A stretch of 64,000 bases of DNA from Streptomyces polyasparticus (lineage in GTDB: Bacteria > Actinomycetota > Actinomycetes > Streptomycetales > Streptomycetaceae), in NCBI RefSeq assembly GCF_014493765.1, contig NZ_JACTVJ010000013.1:62001-126000 (forward strand). Direction: 5' to 3'. The stretch's first letter is position 1; the number at the start of each line of letters is the position of its first letter. The notes beneath the pieces were generated by a model, which had not been told where the DNA came from, did not search any database, and saw nothing but the letters and a program-made list of their open reading frames with translations. The position numbers were made by a program, and so were the translations under genes. Below are positions 36,870-45,739 of this stretch, in pieces.

Positions 36870-37035
36870 AACGGGGCAAGGAGGGAGGCGGGGAGGGGAG
36901 CGAGGCGGGAAGGGGAGCGAGGCGGGAAGCGGCTTGCGCGGCGGGAAGCGGCTTGCGCAGCGCGGGTGTTGTCAGTGGGCGCCGATAGGGTTGGAAGGGC
37001 TCGGCCCCCAGGGAGGGCGGGGTCTGTCCGGGGAG

Positions 37036-38712
37036 CTAGAACGTGAAGTTCTCGGCGTGGATGTGCTCCTCCGGCACCCCGGCCCGCACCAGCGCGGCCG
37101 TCGCCGCCTCCGCCATCCGCGGTGGGCCGCAGAGGTAGACGTCGTGTTCGGCGAGGTCGGGCACGAGGTTGCGCAGCGCCTGCGGGGCGAGCGGGTCGAA
37201 GGACGCGTCGGACGGGCCGAGGAGGTAGTGGAGCGCCGCCTGCCGGGTCGCCGCTATGGCTTCCAGTTCCTCGCGCAGAACCAACTGGGCCGCGTTGTTG
37301 GCCCGGTAGAGCAGCGTCACCTCGCCGGGACCGCCGGGGAGCGTCTCGAAGAGGGCGCGCATCGGCGTGATGCCGACCCCGCCCGCGAGCAGCAGTACCT
37401 TGCGGCGCGTACGGCGGTGCGCGGTGAGCGCGCCGAACGGTCCGGTGGCCAGGACCCTCGTACCGGGACGCAGCCGACGCATCCGGCGGGTGTGGTTCCC
37501 GGCGGCCTTCACGGTGATGCGCAGGGTGTTCTCGCGTACGGGAGCCGAGAGCGAGAAGGGCAGCGCGGTGTGCCAGAGCCTGCGCTGCAGGAACCGCCAG
37601 CGGAAGAACTGCCCCGGCTCGGCCCGCAGTTCGTCGAGCCCCTCCCCCTGGATCATCACCGAGACGACCTCGGGGCCCTCCCGGCGTACCTCCGTGACCC
37701 GCAGCGCGTGCCGCAGCGCCTGCCGTACGGGGACGACGAGCCGGTACCAGAAGAGCAGCGCGGCGACCGTGGTGTGCAGCAGCGTCCACGTCCATACGGC
37801 GAGCATGCTGCCCGCGATCTCGGGCCCTGCGAGCTGGTGGGCGAAGGCGAGCGCGGCGGCGAGATAGGTGAGCAGGTGCAGGGCGCGCCAGGTCTCGTGC
37901 GCGACGCGGCGGCGCACAGCGCGGGCGGAGGTTACGGCCACGGCGATGAGCAGTCCGGTACCGAGGGTGGCGGCGGCGAGGGCCGGGTAGCCGAGCAGTT
38001 CGCCGCCGGCGGTCAGGAGGTCGGTGCCGCGGTGCACGGCGTATCCGCACAGTGCGAGCACGGTGTGCCCGACGCACAGGCCGATCACCCAGCGTCCGCC
38101 CCACGCGTGCCAGCGGGCGAGCCGGTCGGCGCCGACACCGTGCTCCACGGCGGGGACGCGGGCCATGAGGAAGAGCATGACGAGCACGCCGTATCCCGCG
38201 AGCAGCCCGCTGAGATGGGCCCCGGTCGCGAACAGCGCGTCGAGCCGCGCGGAGGGGTGCACCTGCACGGCCCACAGCGCGGTGACGGCTGCGGCGCCGG
38301 CGAGGAGGCTGCTGCGGAGACGGGCGGGGGAGATACGGAGGGGGGCGGCGGGGGTGACCGCGCGGGCCGGGGTGACCGAGCCGGGCTCGGTGACCGAACG
38401 GGGCCGCTCCCCCGCCTCCTCCGTATGCCCGAGCAACACCCTCAGCCCATGCGCCACCACACTCCCCACGGCACGCGTCCGCGGAACGCGCGGCGGCACG
38501 GCAGACCGCAGCGGCTCGGCAGGTCGAGGCCGTCCGGGGGGACGCGGCGGTCCGGCGGGACGCAGTGGCACACCCGCCCCCGCGCCGCCCGGCCGCGGCC
38601 CCGCCGCCTCGGTCTGCTCGAGATACGCGGCGAGGGCGGGGTACTTGGCCAGCCCCGGTCCCTGCGCCACGTCCCCGAACGGCGCGTCCCCAACTGCAGC
38701 ATCAGTACTCAC
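37036..38712 (-). CDS. Ferric reductase-like transmembrane flavoprotein oxidoreductase
   Basis: The 558-residue protein has a Pro/Arg-rich N-terminus of about 150 residues and then six membrane helices with paired histidines for haem (WHAWGGRWVIGLCVGHTVL; HETWRALHLLTYLAAALAFAH). A cytosolic FAD/NAD(P)H reductase domain follows, with ALPFSLSAP, LLLAGGVGITPMRALFE and DVYLCGPPRMAEAA. It should carry electrons from NAD(P)H through FAD and haem across the membrane. The partner FMN-binding protein often found beside such genes is missing. The GTG start is supported by the frame only. Confidence 0.88.
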   Translation of the reverse strand: MSTDAAVGDAPFGDVAQGPGLAKYPALAAYLEQTEAAGPRPGGAGAGVPLRPAGPPRPPGRPRPAEPLRSAVPPRVPRTRAVGSVVAHGLRVLLGHTEEAGERPRSVTEPGSVTPARAVTPAAPLRISPARLRSSLLAGAAAVTALWAVQVHPSARLDALFATGAHLSGLLAGYGVLVMLFLMARVPAVEHGVGADRLARWHAWGGRWVIGLCVGHTVLALCGYAVHRGTDLLTAGGELLGYPALAAATLGTGLLIAVAVTSARAVRRRVAHETWRALHLLTYLAAALAFAHQLAGPEIAGSMLAVWTWTLLHTTVAALLFWYRLVVPVRQALRHALRVTEVRREGPEVVSVMIQGEGLDELRAEPGQFFRWRFLQRRLWHTALPFSLSAPVRENTLRITVKAAGNHTRRMRRLRPGTRVLATGPFGALTAHRRTRRKVLLLAGGVGITPMRALFETLPGGPGEVTLLYRANNAAQLVLREELEAIAATRQAALHYLLGPSDASFDPLAPQALRNLVPDLAEHDVYLCGPPRMAEAATAALVRAGVPEEHIHAENFTF

Positions 38713-38833
38713 GGCGCCTGAACATAGGCCTTCCGGGCCCGACAAATCACCTGGTCAGAGCCGCATCGGTGATCCTTAAGGTTGCTTTGAGGATCGGCTC
38801 AAGGCCGGTTAAGAACCAACCGGTCGGCAGCGG

Positions 38834-39982
38834 CTATTCGCCGCTGAACGGCTCGAAGCCGATGTAGTCGAGAGGGCATTCGTCGCTGCGTCCCAGCCAG
38901 GGCAGGCCCTCGGTCGTGAAGCGGCCGCGCAGCCACTCCAGCAGGGTCTCGGTCAGGTCGCTCTCGAGCGGCGGGCCCTGGTCGGCATGGCGCGGTACGA
39001 CGATCAGCCGCCAGTCGTCCGGAGTGGCACCTTCGGTGAGCCAGCACAGCTGGTCGCCGTCGATGGAATCGGCGAAGGGCAGGAAGCCCCCGGGCTCGGG
39101 CCAGACGGCGAGCGGGTGGTACTGCGGGAAGTCGGCGCGGTGACTTCGGTAGGTATCCGAGTACCACTCGGCCCAGGGCGCGAGCGCGTACTGGTCATCA
39201 CCGAGCGGGGTGTGGAAGCGCAGCCAGCCGGCCCAGGTTCCGGCCCCGTACTGCTCCATGAGCCGCACATACGCGCCGGGCAGCCGCGTTCCCAGCCGCT
39301 CGTGCAGCCACTCCCAGCCATGCTTCCCGAGCGCGGGTGACTCGGGCGGGGGAACGAGTGCGGTCAGCGCCTCGAGCCCACTGCCTTCGGTGAGCGCCGA
39401 ACGCTGCCGGGCAGTGGGCTCCGGTCGCCGTGGCGGCGGTGTCCACGCGGTCGGCTCCAGATCCGTCAGCAGGGCGCTCCTGGCGACGACCGGCCGCAGG
39501 CCGTCGGCCACGAGCCGGGCCAGGGTCGGCACGAGTGGGGTGCGGAAGCGCCGCCATGGGTCGCGGCCCGCGTTCTCGTCGTCCTGACAGTGCATCACGA
39601 CAGGCCACTGGTCGGGGTCGTCGGATGCCGTGGTGTCCCAGAACAGGGTGTCCGCGGTACGGGTGGCGCCGAAGGGAAGGACCCCTGGGGCGGCACGCCG
39701 GGTCTGCTCCACCCAGTTCCCGTAGTCGAACCACCCGCGGTGGGCACACGGCATGTGCAGCCAGAGCCATTCGCCGATGTCGAGCGGGCCGTACGCTGCG
39801 GCGATGGTCTTGTAGTCGCCGGGCAGGCGGGTCCCCAGCCAGGTCTCGACCGCTGCCCAGTCGACCGGTACGGCGAAGCCGGCCGGCGGTTCGCCGAAGA
39901 TCCCGGCGAATGCATCGAGGTGTTCATGCGAAGCGCTCACGGGCCTATCGACCGCTCCCAGGGCCGAATGGTTGCCCCGCAT
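38834..39982 (-). CDS. Protein with two SMI1/KNR4-like domains
   Basis: The 382-residue protein contains two similar blocks. The first has WAAVETWLGTRLPGDYKTIA and LWLHMPCAHRGWFDY; the second has WEWLHERLGTRLPGAYVRLM and WLRFHTPLGDDQ. Both match the start of the SMI1/KNR4 (SUKH) fold. In bacteria this fold is frequent among immunity proteins against polymorphic toxins, but no toxin gene is next to it, and stand-alone copies are common in streptomycetes. The start is uncertain: ATG at 39982 or GTG at 39940 both precede the first domain. Confidence 0.8.
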   Translation of the reverse strand: MRGNHSALGAVDRPVSASHEHLDAFAGIFGEPPAGFAVPVDWAAVETWLGTRLPGDYKTIAAAYGPLDIGEWLWLHMPCAHRGWFDYGNWVEQTRRAAPGVLPFGATRTADTLFWDTTASDDPDQWPVVMHCQDDENAGRDPWRRFRTPLVPTLARLVADGLRPVVARSALLTDLEPTAWTPPPRRPEPTARQRSALTEGSGLEALTALVPPPESPALGKHGWEWLHERLGTRLPGAYVRLMEQYGAGTWAGWLRFHTPLGDDQYALAPWAEWYSDTYRSHRADFPQYHPLAVWPEPGGFLPFADSIDGDQLCWLTEGATPDDWRLIVVPRHADQGPPLESDLTETLLEWLRGRFTTEGLPWLGRSDECPLDYIGFEPFSGE

Positions 39983-40010
39983 CCGCCCCGGCACCTCACA
40001 CCCCCCACCC

Positions 40011-40069
40011 CACCCCGCTGAGCCCCCCGTTCCCAACGGGAAACCGGGGCGATCCGGTGGGGCAACACC
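40011..40069 (+). promoter_or_regulatory. nir operon promoter module shared with nasA, GlnR-like
   Basis: This is the second copy of the 59-bp module described at nasA, with the identical first 15 bases (CACCCCGCTGAGCCC) and the same 19-base distance to the start codon. The 11-bp-spaced half sites here are GTTCC, GAAAC, GATCC and GCAAC. GAAAC is a perfect GlnR b-site; the others are imperfect. Confidence 0.7.
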
Positions 40070-40088
40070 CGCCGCGCACTCTGAGGGC

Positions 40089-41288
40089 ATGGGACAGCGC
40101 ATCGTGGTCATCGGGGCCGGCACCGCCGGGGCGCGGCTCGGTCTGCGCCTCGCCGGGAGCGACGCCGACGTCACGCTCGTCGGAGCCGAGCCGCACGCTC
40201 CGTACAACAGAGTGCTGCTCGCCGACGTGCTCGCGGGCCGCTATCCGGCAGAGGTGACGGCTCTGCCCGATGCCGGCCCCGTGGTCCAGGACCGGGTCGT
40301 CCGCATCGACCGGGAGGCGCGCAAGGTCCACCTCGCGACCGCCGCGCCTCTCCCCTACGACTCGCTCGTGCTCGCCACCGGCTCCAACCCGGTGCTGCCC
40401 GCCCTGCGCGGTCTCACCCACGGGCTGCCGGAGAACGTGCACGCCTTCCGCACCATGGACGACTGCCTCGCGCTGGACGAGGCGGTACGGGAAGGAGTAC
40501 GCGCGGTCGTCATCGGCGGCGGGCTGCTGGGCGTGCTGTGTGCGCAGGCGCTCGCCGAGCGCGGCGCGCAGGTGGTGCTCGCGCAGCAGGGCGAGCACAT
40601 CATGGAGCGCCAACTCGACGCGGAGGCGGCTGAGTTGGTACGTGAGCACCTCAGGCTGCGCGGCGTGGAGGTGCACACCGAGTGCCGTGTGCGCGAGGTG
40701 CGCACGCACGGCGGCCGGGCGGTCGGAGTCTCGCTCGCCGACGGTTACGCGCTCGGTGCCGATCTGATCGTGCTCGCCTGCGGGGTGCGGCCGAGCACCG
40801 TGCTGGCCCGCGAGGCCGGGCTCGAGGTCCGCGGCGGCATCGTCGTCGACGACGAGCTGCGCACCAGCGACCCCGCCGTGCATGCGATCGGCGACTGCGC
40901 CGAGCACCGCGGCCGTACGTACGGACTCGCCACGCCCGCCCTCGAACAGGCCGACGCCCTGGCCGACTTGCTGCTACACAAGGGCGGCACGTACGAGGGC
41001 ACGCGTTCCCTCACCCGTCTGACCCTCAGCGACGCGGGTCAACTCCCCCTGGATCTGGCCACGTTCGGCGACCCCTCGATCCGCGAGGGCGATGACGTGA
41101 TCCGGCTCACCGACGCCACCCGCCGCACGTACCGCAAGGTCGTCGTCCGTGACGACCGGCTCGTCGGCGGGGTGCTGCTCGGCGAGCTGGGCGCCGTGGG
41201 GGCGCTCGCCGAAGCCTGGGATGCCGCAGAGCCGCTGCCCCAGGACGCATCACTGCACCATCTGCTCACCCACGACGGAGGCTTCTGA
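40089..41288 (+). CDS. FAD/NAD(P)H oxidoreductase of the nitrite reductase operon
   Basis: The 399-residue protein resembles the N-terminal half of NirB without its [2Fe-2S] and siroheme parts. It has an FAD motif (IVVIGAGTAGARLGLRLAGS), YDSLVLATGSNPVLP, an NAD motif (AVVIGGGLLGVLCAQALAE) and PAVHAIGDCAEHRG. It is one base ahead of nirB, so the two are coupled. It may deliver electrons to NasA, which has no reductase next to it, or assist NirB; this is inferred from the operon. The ATG follows GAGGGC. Confidence 0.88.
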   Translation: MGQRIVVIGAGTAGARLGLRLAGSDADVTLVGAEPHAPYNRVLLADVLAGRYPAEVTALPDAGPVVQDRVVRIDREARKVHLATAAPLPYDSLVLATGSNPVLPALRGLTHGLPENVHAFRTMDDCLALDEAVREGVRAVVIGGGLLGVLCAQALAERGAQVVLAQQGEHIMERQLDAEAAELVREHLRLRGVEVHTECRVREVRTHGGRAVGVSLADGYALGADLIVLACGVRPSTVLAREAGLEVRGGIVVDDELRTSDPAVHAIGDCAEHRGRTYGLATPALEQADALADLLLHKGGTYEGTRSLTRLTLSDAGQLPLDLATFGDPSIREGDDVIRLTDATRRTYRKVVVRDDRLVGGVLLGELGAVGALAEAWDAAEPLPQDASLHHLLTHDGGF

Positions 41289-41289
41289 C

Positions 41290-43845
41290 ATGCCGCCCAC
41301 TCTTCCGGCCGCCGATCGGCCCACCCTTCTGCTCGTCGGCCACGGCATGGTCGGCCAGCGGTTCCTGGAGGCGCTCGTCGAGCGCGGTGCGACCGAGAGC
41401 CACCGTGTGGTCGTGCTGTGCGAGGAGCCGCGTGCAGCCTACGACCGCGTCCATCTGACCTCGTACTTCGAGGGCAAGAGCGCCGAGGACCTGTCCCTCA
41501 CCCCGGTCGACTTCATGGCGAAGCACGGCATCGAGCTGCACCTGGGCGAGCCCGCGGAAAGCATCGACCGCGGTGCGAGGACCGTCACCACGCCGAGCGG
41601 CCGCTCCTTCGCCTACGACGTCCTGGTCCTCGCGACGGGCTCGTACCCCTTCGTGCCGCCGGTGCCGGGCAAGGACGCCGAGGGCTGCTTCGTCTACCGC
41701 ACGATCGAGGACCTCGAAGCGATCGAGGCGTACGCGAAGGACTCGACGCGCGGCGCCGTCGTGGGCGGCGGGCTGCTCGGCCTGGAGGCGGCCGGTGCGC
41801 TCAAGGGGCTCGGACTGTCCACGCAGATCGTGGAGTTCGCGCCGCGGCTGATGCCCGCGCAGGTCGACGAGGGCGGTGGCGCGGCCCTCCTGAAGACCAT
41901 CACGGGCATGGGCCTCGATGTGCGTACGGGCGCGGGGACGCAGGAGATCGTCACCGACGAGGCCGGCCGCGTGACCGGGATGCTCCTGACGGACGGGACC
42001 GAACTCCCCACGGATCTCGTGGTGTTCAGCGCCGGTGTGCGTCCGCGCGACCAGCTCGCCCGTGACTGCGGTCTCGATGTCGGTGAGCGCGGCGGCATCA
42101 AGGTCGACGAGGAGTGCCGTACGAGCGATGACGCCGTGTACGCGATCGGCGAGTGCGCGCAGACCGTGGACGGCAAGGTCTACGGCCTGGTCGCGCCCGG
42201 CTATGCGATGGCGGAGGCGGCGGCGGACGCGATCGCCGGGTTCCCGGGCTCGTTCACCGGTGCCGACATGTCGACGAAGCTGAAGCTGCTCGGGGTGGAC
42301 GTGGCCTCGTTCGGCGACGCCCACGGCGCCACGGAGGGCTGCCTCGACGTGGTCTACGCGGACTCGCGCTCGGGCACGTACAAAAAGCTGGTCATCGACC
42401 CGGACGGGAAGCTGCTCGGCGGTGTCCTGGTCGGCGACGCGGACTCGTACGGGATGCTGCGGCCGCTGACCGGCTCGGTGCCGCCCGTCTCACCCGAGCA
42501 GCTGGTGCTCCCGGCCGGCGCGGGCGGTCCGGTGAAGCTGGGCCCGGACGCGCTGCCCGACGACGCGATCATCTGCTCCTGCCACAACGTCACGAAGGGC
42601 CAGATCTGCGCCTGCGGCACGCTGCCCGAGGTCAAGCAGTGCACCAAGGCCGGTACGGGCTGCGGGAGTTGCGTCAAGACGATCCTGCAGCTGCTTCCGC
42701 AGAGCGGCGACAAGGGGCTGTGCGGCTGCTTCGGCCACACGCGTGCGGAGCTGTACGAGATCGTCAAGGTCAAGCGGATCACCTCGTACGCGCGGCTGCT
42801 CGACGAGCACGGCCGTGAGAGCGCCCGGGGCAGCGAGGGCTGCGAGATCTGCAAGCCGACGGTGGGCTCGATCATCGCCTCGCTCGCGCCGTCGATCGGC
42901 GCGGAGGGTTATGTCCTGGCGGGCGAGCAGGCCGCGCTGCAGGACACCAACGACCACTTCCTCGCGAACATGCAGCGCAACGGCTCGTACTCGATCGTGC
43001 CGCGCATCCCCGGCGGTGAGATCACGCCCGAGAAGCTGATCGTGATCGGCGAGGTGGCGCGCGACTACGGCCTCTACACGAAGATCACGGGTGGCCAGCG
43101 CATCGACCTCTTCGGCGCGCGGGTGGACCAACTCCCCGGCATCTGGGCCAGGTTGGTGGACGCGGGCTTCGAGTCGGGCCACGCGTACGGCAAGGCGCTG
43201 CGCACGGTGAAGTCCTGTGTCGGGCAGACCTGGTGCCGTTACGGCGTGCAGGACTCGGTCCGTATGGCCATCGACCTGGAGCTGCGCTACCGGGGCCTGC
43301 GCGCGCCCCACAAGCTGAAGTCCGCGGTCTCGGGCTGTGCGCGCGAGTGCGCGGAGGCCCAGTCCAAGGACTTCGGCGTGATCGCCACGGCCAGCGGCTG
43401 GAACCTGTACGTGGGCGGCAACGGCGGTATGACCCCGCGCCACGCGGACCTGCTCGCGCAGGACCTGAGCGACACCGAACTGATCCGCCTGATCGACCGC
43501 TTCCTGATGTTCTACATCCGCACCGCCGACCGCCTGGAGCGCACGGCGAGCTGGCTGGAGCGCCTGGAGGGCGGCCTCGACCACCTGCGCGAGGTGATCG
43601 TCGAGGACTCGCTCGGGCTCTGCGACGAGCTGGAGTCCCTGATGGCCGACCATGTCGCGGGCTACAGCGACGAATGGGCCGAGACGCTGCGCGACCCCGA
43701 GCGCCTCGCGCGCTTCGTGTCCTTCGTGAACGCGCCCGGCACGCCCGACCCCACCGTCCAGTTCGTCGCCGAGCGCGACCAGATGAAGCCGGACCTCCAG
43801 GTCCTGATCCCTCTTGACGCCGAAGGAGCGCTGAGCGTCCGATGA
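41290..43845 (+). CDS. nirB: Assimilatory nitrite reductase, large subunit
   Basis: This siroheme enzyme takes six electrons from NAD(P)H to reduce nitrite to ammonium. In 851 residues it has an FAD/NAD reductase domain (LLVGHGMVGQRFLEAL, AVVGGGLLGLEAAGALKG). A BFD-type [2Fe-2S] domain comes next, starting Cys429-x-Cys431 (ICSCHNVTKGQICACG) and ending GTGCGSC, with a further Cys-rich stretch. The siroheme/[4Fe-4S] domain has ligands Cys643, Cys649, Cys683 and Cys687 (SCVGQTWCRYG, SGCARECAEAQ). It overlaps nirD by the ATGA tetranucleotide. The chelatase at 21 kb could provide its siroheme. Confidence 0.96.
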   Translation: MPPTLPAADRPTLLLVGHGMVGQRFLEALVERGATESHRVVVLCEEPRAAYDRVHLTSYFEGKSAEDLSLTPVDFMAKHGIELHLGEPAESIDRGARTVTTPSGRSFAYDVLVLATGSYPFVPPVPGKDAEGCFVYRTIEDLEAIEAYAKDSTRGAVVGGGLLGLEAAGALKGLGLSTQIVEFAPRLMPAQVDEGGGAALLKTITGMGLDVRTGAGTQEIVTDEAGRVTGMLLTDGTELPTDLVVFSAGVRPRDQLARDCGLDVGERGGIKVDEECRTSDDAVYAIGECAQTVDGKVYGLVAPGYAMAEAAADAIAGFPGSFTGADMSTKLKLLGVDVASFGDAHGATEGCLDVVYADSRSGTYKKLVIDPDGKLLGGVLVGDADSYGMLRPLTGSVPPVSPEQLVLPAGAGGPVKLGPDALPDDAIICSCHNVTKGQICACGTLPEVKQCTKAGTGCGSCVKTILQLLPQSGDKGLCGCFGHTRAELYEIVKVKRITSYARLLDEHGRESARGSEGCEICKPTVGSIIASLAPSIGAEGYVLAGEQAALQDTNDHFLANMQRNGSYSIVPRIPGGEITPEKLIVIGEVARDYGLYTKITGGQRIDLFGARVDQLPGIWARLVDAGFESGHAYGKALRTVKSCVGQTWCRYGVQDSVRMAIDLELRYRGLRAPHKLKSAVSGCARECAEAQSKDFGVIATASGWNLYVGGNGGMTPRHADLLAQDLSDTELIRLIDRFLMFYIRTADRLERTASWLERLEGGLDHLREVIVEDSLGLCDELESLMADHVAGYSDEWAETLRDPERLARFVSFVNAPGTPDPTVQFVAERDQMKPDLQVLIPLDAEGALSVR

Positions 43846-44165
43846 ACCTTCAACTCAGGCTGGATGAAGGCTGGTTCACCGTCTGCGCGGCCGGTGCGGT
43901 GCAGCCCGGGCGCGGGGTGGCGGCCCTGCTGCCCGACGGCCGCCATGCGGCGCTGTTCATCGACCGCACCGGCCGGGCGTACGCGATCGACAACCGCGAC
44001 CCGTTCACGGGGGCCTCGGTGCTCTCGCGCGGCCTCCTCGGCTCGGCCTCCGGCCGCGCCTTCGTGGCCTCCCCGCTCCTGAAGCAGCGCTTCGACCTGG
44101 AGTCGGGCCGGTGCCTGGACGACGAGGAGATCGCCGTCCAGGCCTACGAGGTGCGGCTCGGCTGA
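43842..44165 (+). CDS. nirD: Nitrite reductase, small subunit
   Basis: The 107-residue protein has the Rieske-like fold of NirD (GVAALLPDGRHAALFIDRTG; VFVAS-type strand FVASPLLKQRFDLESGRCLD), but no Cys-His ligand pairs, as is normal for this subunit, so it carries no cluster. It partners NirB. Its ATG lies in the nirB stop overlap, and it is the last gene of the operon. Confidence 0.93.
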   Translation: MNLQLRLDEGWFTVCAAGAVQPGRGVAALLPDGRHAALFIDRTGRAYAIDNRDPFTGASVLSRGLLGSASGRAFVASPLLKQRFDLESGRCLDDEEIAVQAYEVRLG

Positions 44166-44189
44166 CCGCGGACGCGGGTCAGGGGCCCG

Positions 44190-44882
44190 TCACCAGTAGA
44201 AGGGCCCCTCCGCGCGCCAGGTCATCTTGCCGAAGACGTCGTTCGTCTCCGGGGTCGAGACGGTGATGTTGCTGACCTTCAGCCCGTACTGGACCCTCGA
44301 ACGCCCCTCGGGGCAGGTGAAGTCGACGGCCGCGAAGTTCAGGAAGAACCCCGGGCCGAACTCCCGTGTCGGATCCGAGCGATGGGCACTGACGACCCAG
44401 CCGGCGTCACCGTGGTAGTACACCCAGGCCAGCGGCTGCTGCGTGGTGCGCACCACGAACGACGTGCTCCAGTCGAAGCTGCCGTCGGCCGCGGTGCAGC
44501 CGAAGGTCCTTGCCGTGTCGGCGGCGGCGGAGAACCCGTCGTCGCCGAGGTTCCCCGCGATGTAGCCGGGCAGGTCGCGCACGCCGTGCAGCGTGGTACT
44601 GACGGTGAACCCTCCGCAGCCGTCGGTCGGGTAGTACTCGTGGTACCGCAGCTGGCACTTGCGCGGCCCTTCGGCCGAATCGACCACGGGGTCGTAGACG
44701 GGCCCGGGCACAAGCCCTGTGTGCTCGACCGTCATCGAGGGCCCGCCCGGCACGTCCGCCAGGACCTCCACGACCACGGGGTGCGCCTGCGCGGGGCCGA
44801 CTGCCCCGAGGACGAGCCCCAGTGCCGCGGCGGCCGCGAGGAGCCCCCGCATCACCGGTCTTCTCCTGCCTCTCCTCGTCAT
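44190..44882 (-). CDS. Secreted protein of unknown family
   Basis: The 230-residue product has a basic twin-Arg-rich start (TRRGRRRPVMRG), a hydrophobic signal core and a cleavage site after GPAQA, leaving a mature protein that starts at His-Pro-Val. About four cysteines and many aromatic residues (YHEYYPTDGCGGFTV; WSTSFVVRTTQQPLAWVYYH) suggest a disulfide-bonded beta-rich fold. I do not recognise the family. A GGGGGGAAAG ribosome site fixes the start. A CebR-like palindrome lies about 50 bp upstream, which would place it in the cellulose response. Confidence 0.75.
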   Translation of the reverse strand: MTRRGRRRPVMRGLLAAAAALGLVLGAVGPAQAHPVVVEVLADVPGGPSMTVEHTGLVPGPVYDPVVDSAEGPRKCQLRYHEYYPTDGCGGFTVSTTLHGVRDLPGYIAGNLGDDGFSAAADTARTFGCTAADGSFDWSTSFVVRTTQQPLAWVYYHGDAGWVVSAHRSDPTREFGPGFFLNFAAVDFTCPEGRSRVQYGLKVSNITVSTPETNDVFGKMTWRAEGPFYW

Positions 44883-44930
44883 CAACTTTCCCCCCTGTAC
44901 GTCGAGTCGAAGAATGCGGCACGACCGTAG

Positions 44931-44944
44931 CGGGAGCGCTCCCG
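44931..44944. promoter_or_regulatory. CebR-like palindrome
   Basis: CGGGAGCGCTCCCG matches the CebR operator in the 12 central bases, differing only in the symmetric outer pair. It lies 49 bp upstream of the secreted-protein start on the minus strand and about 100 bp upstream of the divergent TetR gene. Confidence 0.65.
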
Positions 44945-45046
44945 CCCCACCACGCGAATCGAGCACTCCGCTCGGAGGCACCCGTTCCTTCGGCGCAGGA
45001 CAGCAATATTTGACCAGTCGTTCCAGTTAAGCCTAGAGTCGTCGAC

Positions 45047-45634
45047 ATGGCCCGCACCAAGGAGTTCGATCCCGACGCAGCGCTGCAGGCCGCCATGGAG
45101 CTGTTCTGGCGGCGCGGCTACGAGGCGACCTCGATGGCCGATCTCACCGGCCACCTGGGGATCGGGCGGGCCAGCCTGTACGCGACGTTCGGGAGCAAGC
45201 ACGAGCTGTACCTGAAGGCGCTCGACCGGTACGGGGAGACCCGGGACCCGGCCCTGGTCGAGGAGCTGTCCCAGCACGGCCCGGTCCTGCCGGCCGTCCG
45301 CGCACTGGTGCGACGGTTCGCCGACGAGGCCGCGGACGAGACGACCCGCCTGGCAGGATGCCTGGTCACGAATACGGCGGCGGAGCTCGCCGCCCACGAC
45401 AGGGATGCCGCGCGCCGGGTCGAGCGCAGCTGGGAACACCTGGAGACGCCGCTCCATTCGGCGCTCCTGCGGGCGCGGGCCCAGGGCGAGCTGCCCGAAG
45501 GCAGCGAGCCGCTCGCGCTCGCCCGGATGCTGGTCGTCCTGATGCAGGGGATCCGCGTGGCCGGCAAGGCCTCGAGCGATCCGGGACGCGTACGGGACGC
45601 GGCCGAGCAGGCGCTGAAGCTGCTCGACGGCTGA
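45047..45634 (+). CDS. TetR/AcrR-family transcriptional regulator
   Basis: The 195-residue regulator has the N-terminal helix-turn-helix MELFWRRGYEATSMADLTGHLGIGRASLY split as usual between LFWRRGYEATSMADLTGHLG and GRASLYATFGSKHELYLKAL. The ligand domain contains RLAGCLVTNTAAELAAHD, a pattern common in regulators of efflux or reductase genes. It lies 105 bp upstream of the MFS gene on the same strand and probably controls it together with the SDR gene. A partial inverted repeat (TTGACCAGTCGTTCCAGTTA) precedes its own start and may be its autoregulatory site. Confidence 0.9.
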   Translation: MARTKEFDPDAALQAAMELFWRRGYEATSMADLTGHLGIGRASLYATFGSKHELYLKALDRYGETRDPALVEELSQHGPVLPAVRALVRRFADEAADETTRLAGCLVTNTAAELAAHDRDAARRVERSWEHLETPLHSALLRARAQGELPEGSEPLALARMLVVLMQGIRVAGKASSDPGRVRDAAEQALKLLDG

Positions 45635-45668
45635 ACCGGCGGACACGGCCCGCAGCCCGCGCACGGAC

Positions 45669-45693
45669 AGGGGTGCCTTCGACGGCACCCCTT
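45669..45693 (+). terminator. Hairpin terminator after the TetR gene
   Basis: The arms AGGGGTGCC and GGCACCCCT flank a six-base loop, followed by TCCTTACG. It separates the TetR gene from the MFS promoter. Confidence 0.7.
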
Positions 45694-45709
45694 CCTTACG
45701 CCGTAATAC

Positions 45710-45724
45710 TGAACCGATCGGTCA
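45710..45724. promoter_or_regulatory. Palindrome in the MFS promoter, possible TetR operator
   Basis: TGAACCGATCGGTCA contains the perfect ten-base palindrome ACCGATCGGT, 16 bp upstream of the MFS start. TetR-family operators with a CCGATCGG-like core are known, and a TetR gene is adjacent. The link is an inference. Confidence 0.5.
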
Positions 45725-45739
45725 AGAAAGAGGGGGATC

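Noticed and set aside
38834-39982. Immunity gene of a toxin system
   Set aside because: SMI1/KNR4 domains are frequent in stand-alone proteins and no toxin, secretion or repeat-containing gene is adjacent.
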